Both the position numbers and the translations under genes were made by a program. Under the pieces are notes generated by a model. It did not search any database. It was given only the letters and a program-made list of their open reading frames with translations, and had not been told where the DNA came from. Positions 61,001-64,000 of a stretch of DNA of 64,000 bases are shown in pieces; the stretch's first letter is position 1, and every line of letters starts with the position of its first letter. Source of the stretch: Hedera helix (lineage: Eukaryota; Streptophyta; Magnoliopsida; Apiales; Araliaceae); the NCBI GenBank assembly GCA_947179155.2, contig OX359275.1:37382808-37446807 (forward strand). The letters are read 5' to 3'.

Positions 61001-61216
61001 ACGTAACGGGGTCTAGCCGGGGAATGGAGTGAGAGTGCGGGGATAGCTATCATAGTCTTCACGTGTTATAAAATAGTGTGGCAATAATAATGAAGACTTA
61101 GTTGTGTTGTATTATCCACTGTGTTGTTGTACGTTGTATTTCATTGTAATAATTTTGTTGTAGTCTTTTGACGACTCAAGTTTGGGCTGTGTGGGCCTAG
61201 ATTTGGGGGCGTCACA
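58079..61216 (+). repeat. 5' LTR of the Ty3-gypsy element (3138 bp)
   Basis: The LTR begins TGTAAGACCCCG and ends GGCGTCACA. The TATA box CTATAAATAG lies near 59013-59022, placing transcription start near 59045. It contains degenerate AATAATTGT(C/T)-type repeats at about 58490-58750, a 21-nt A run at 58804-58824, four copies of a GGAATAACCTTACGG unit (59611, 59683, 59756 and 59819) and two copies of a unit containing GGCCCGTAGTGCAAAG (about 60523 and 60621). The family's solo LTR at 17294 has three copies of each unit. Confidence 0.92.
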
Positions 61217-61218
61217 GT

Positions 61219-61230
61219 TGGCATCAGAGC
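61219..61230 (+). promoter_or_regulatory. Primer-binding site, initiator-tRNA-Met type
   Basis: TGGCATCAGAGC lies 2 nt after the LTR end. It matches the complement of the plant initiator tRNA-Met 3' end (TGGTATCAGAGC) at 11 of 12 positions, the usual minus-strand primer of plant gypsy elements. Confidence 0.85.
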
Positions 61231-61416
61231 TTAGGGATATGGTCTTTAATGGAGATCTGGGGTTAGAACTAGGAGGGGAGAGACGAATAGAATCAGTCAC
61301 TAGTGTGTCCTACCTAAATTAGATTTTATTATCTAATGAGTTGATTTGAATATAGGGACATGAAGTGATGAGTCAGTTTATTTGAACTAACATTTATTTT
61401 GTGACCACAGTTTAGT

Positions 61417-64000
61417 ATGACATCTGGAAATCAAGAGGTTAACTATGAAATACCCGAAGCGAATGTAGCCGAAAATCAAGAAGCCACAAACAATCCTCCT
61501 GCCAACTCAGGAAATAATATTCCTGATAACATGATGAATGATGGATTCTTTAGGAATTTCATGCAGTTCATGCAGAATCAGGCAAGAGGAAATCCAGTTA
61601 ACAATAACGGTAGAAACGCTGGTAATTTGAGGATGGTCACTGTCAAGCAATTTAAAGAATTGGGACCACCTGAATTCCACGGGAAGCATGACCCACTCAA
61701 AGCGGAGGCATGGCTGAAGCAGACGACAAAAATACTTGATGTCCTACAATGCGCTGATGATCAGAAGGTGCCCTTTGCTACTTTTGTGTTTCGAGGTGAG
61801 GCGGATCACTGGTGGGAAGCGGTAAAACGTATCCACCCTTCAGCACTTGAGATGTCTTGGACAGAATTTCAAGAGCTATTTAATAAAAAGTACTTCCCAG
61901 AAAGCATCCGCCATATGAAGGAAGTGGAATTCATTAAGCTGGAGCAGGGAAACATGACAGTTTCTCAATATGAAGCTAAGTTTGCTGAACTGTCTCGTTT
62001 TGCGACTCATCTAGTAGATGACGAAGCACGGATGAGTCGGATGTTCTTACGTGGTCTAAGATTCGAAATCCGTCAACAACTTAGCTCTCATAAATTTAGT
62101 TTGTATTCAGATGTTGTTGATAGGGCTCAAAGGGTGGAGCAAACAGATGAAAAATTACAGCCAAGAGTCAATGATCAGAGAAATGATAACAACCACAGGA
62201 ACGAGAACCATCGAGGAGGTAACCAACACTTCGGTGGTAATTCCACATCAAATAACAGAAGAGGAGAATCCAGTGGGAACAATTTCAAAAGAAAGAGATT
62301 CCATAATAATTATGGAAGGGCACCAGTACCAGCACCAGCACCGACCCCAGTTTCAAGGGGAGAAGATCGACCACCAGTGAGATGCTATAGGTGTGGTCAG
62401 GAAGGTCACATCAGCCCAAACTGTACACTGCAGTCCAAAAAGTGCTACAGTTGTGGGAAAGAGGGTCATCTTGCGCGATTTTGTCCTGCCACAAAATCAA
62501 GTCCAGCTGCAGTGATGATACCAAAAGCTAGCGCGGATAAGGGAAAATCTGTAGTTCAAGGGAGAGCTTTTGTTGTGACATCCCAAATGGCACGAAACTC
62601 GAATGAGGTGATAACCGGTAAGCTATTCATAAATTCTCGTGAAGTCTACGCTTTGTTAGATACTGGTTCTACCCATTCTTTTATCTCACCTGCATGTGCT
62701 CAGCGTTTAAACTTAACTCCTGAAAATTTGGACTTTGACTTATCAGTTGAAACCCCATTAGGAGAAATGACCATTACATCTACTGTCTATAAATCTTGCC
62801 TAGTTCAAATCAACAACCTCACATTACCTGTTGACCTTATTTCTCTGGAGATGCATGAATTTGATGTGATTTTAGGAATTGATTGGTTGACTACCCATCA
62901 TGCTAAAATTGATTGTTTTCATAAGATTATTAGTTTTCATATTCCTAATCAACCTGTCATGCAAATTCAAGCAACTAAACCATTGAAATCTATAACTGTT
63001 ATTTCTAGCCATAAAGCCATTCGTTTATTGAAAAACGGATGTCAAGCCTTTTTAGCTCATGTCACTAATTTGAACAAAAATACGTCAAACTTGAATGATA
63101 TTCCCATTGTTAATGAGTTTCCTGACGTTTTTCCGGAGGAACTTCCTGGTTTACCCCCAAACCGTGAAATTGAATTTTGTATTGATCTTGAACCTGGTAC
63201 CAAGCCCATTTCCAAAACTCCATACCGAATGGCTCCCATTGAACTTCAAGAGTTAAAAGTCCAACTACAGGAATTGTTGGATACTGGTTTCATTCGTCCG
63301 AGTGCATCACCTTGGGGTGCTCCTGTTCTATTTGTGAAGAAGAAAGACGGGAGTATGAGATTGTGCATTGACTACCGAGAATTGAACCATGTCACCATCA
63401 AAAACAGGTATCCGTTACCTCGAATTGATGACATGTTTGATTAATTACAAGGTGCTCAACATTTCTCAAAGATTGATCTCCGTTCTGGATATCATCAGTT
63501 AAAGGTTAAAGCTGAGGACATTCCAAAGACTGCTTTCAGAACTCGTTATGGGCATTATGAGTTTTTAGTCATGCCTTTTGGACTAACCAATGCTCCTGCA
63601 GCTTTCATGGACATGATGAACCGAATATTCAAGGAATATTTGGATCATTTTGTGGTTGTCTTTATTGATGACATCCTCATATACTCCAAAAGTCGTGAGG
63701 ATCATGAACAACACCTGAGATTGATACTCCAGAAGCTCCGTGAGAACAAATTATATGCCAAGTTGAAGAAATGTGAGTTCTGGCTTGAGGAGGTCACGTT
63801 TCTTGGGCATGTGATTTCTAGTCAAGGAATATCAGTCGATCCTGCGAAGATTGAAACGGTACTAAATTGGGAACAACCCAAGACAGTAACCGAAGTCCGA
63901 AGTTTTCTGGGCCTAGCTGGTTATTATCGGAGATTCGTAGAAGGATTTTCTCGAATCGCCACTCCATTAACTCAGCTTACTCGGAAAAGCACAAAATTCA
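61417..64000 (+). pseudogene. gag-pol polyprotein of the Ty3-gypsy element, interrupted by a stop in reverse transcriptase
   Basis: This would encode the structural and replication proteins of the retrotransposon. The first frame runs 61417-63444 (675 residues). Residues about 75-245 are the gag capsid-like domain (GEADHWWEAV, FNKKYFPESIR, LSRFATHLV). Two CCHC zinc knuckles follow (CYRCGQEGHISPNC at 323, CYSCGKEGHLARFC at 343). The aspartic protease has its active site ALLDTGSTHSF near 412, and the reverse transcriptase starts near 600 (TPYRMAP, KKKDGSMRLCIDYRELN). A TAA at 63442-63444 follows FD; the same frame then continues open to 64000 with the catalytic motif FIDDILIYSKS, GLAGYYRRF and other RT segments. 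One base substitution (a Gln-type codon to stop) explains the break. The reading is otherwise uninterrupted, so the copy is fairly young. The end lies outside the window. Confidence 0.93.

Larger units (their letters stand above)
58079..64000 (+). mobile_element. Ty3-gypsy LTR retrotransposon, 5' part (continues past right edge)
   Basis: The order is 5' LTR (58079-61216), primer-binding site (61219-61230), gag, protease and reverse transcriptase, as in Ty3-gypsy elements; RNase H, integrase and the 3' LTR would follow outside. The very long LTR and the gag/RT type suggest a Tekay/Del-like chromovirus, but the chromodomain that would settle this is not in view. A premature stop at 63442 shows this copy is not intact. 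The 5-bp target duplication cannot be tested without the 3' end. Confidence 0.93.

Overview
The window is nuclear DNA of a flowering plant, most likely a eudicot. The evidence is spliced genes with GT-AG introns, plant-specific families (NAC, mini zinc finger, DUF1666, a chloroplast DEG protease), very AT-rich intergenic DNA, long (TA)n microsatellites, and layered plant transposons (Ty3-gypsy, hAT, CACTA, Helitron-like, foldback MITEs). No bacterial, organellar or CRISPR features were seen. The species cannot be named from the sequence.

Genes, left to right: (1) the 5' two thirds of an NRP-type NAP1-related histone chaperone (minus, runs off the left edge); (2) a complete 13-exon DEG8 thylakoid-lumen protease with PDZ domain (plus, 4832-13482), whose tenth intron carries an antisense LTR of about 3.3 kb; (3) a FEZ-like NAC transcription factor (plus, 25152-26909); (4) cytosolic ribosomal protein eL34 (minus, 28340-30578); (5) a DUF1666 protein (minus, 35638-38537) with a 114-nt stop-free in-frame intron; (6) a single-exon mini zinc finger (MIF) gene (plus, 51185-51445) whose 3' end is tandemly duplicated. 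Exon borders were set by reading splice sites and checking phase. These genes are not functionally linked; there is no operon-like organisation.

The rest is repeats, often nested. At 17.2-21.3 kb a hAT element with imperfect 8-bp target duplications carries a decayed fragment of a SPIRRIG-like BEACH gene, and that fragment is split by a 3-kb solo gypsy LTR with perfect 5-bp target duplications. A second copy of the same LTR family, in the opposite orientation, heads a Ty3-gypsy element running from 58079 off the right edge. That element has an initiator-tRNA-Met-type primer site, a gag-pol frame and one premature stop in reverse transcriptase, and it sits next to a CACTA-like terminus. At 44.8-48.3 kb another antisense gypsy-type LTR lies inside hAT-like sequence. 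Other structures are a 145-bp near-perfect hairpin between two TA microsatellites (35.3-35.5 kb), two adjacent foldback MITEs (40.5-40.8 kb), two divergent tandem duplications (32-33.2 kb and 41.8-43.5 kb) and a 39-bp perfect inverted repeat (15.2-15.7 kb).

I found no clearly new biological system. The best leads are the captured SPIRRIG fragment in nested transposons, the in-frame DUF1666 intron, the hairpin, and the duplicated 3' end plus upstream C-tract of the MIF gene.
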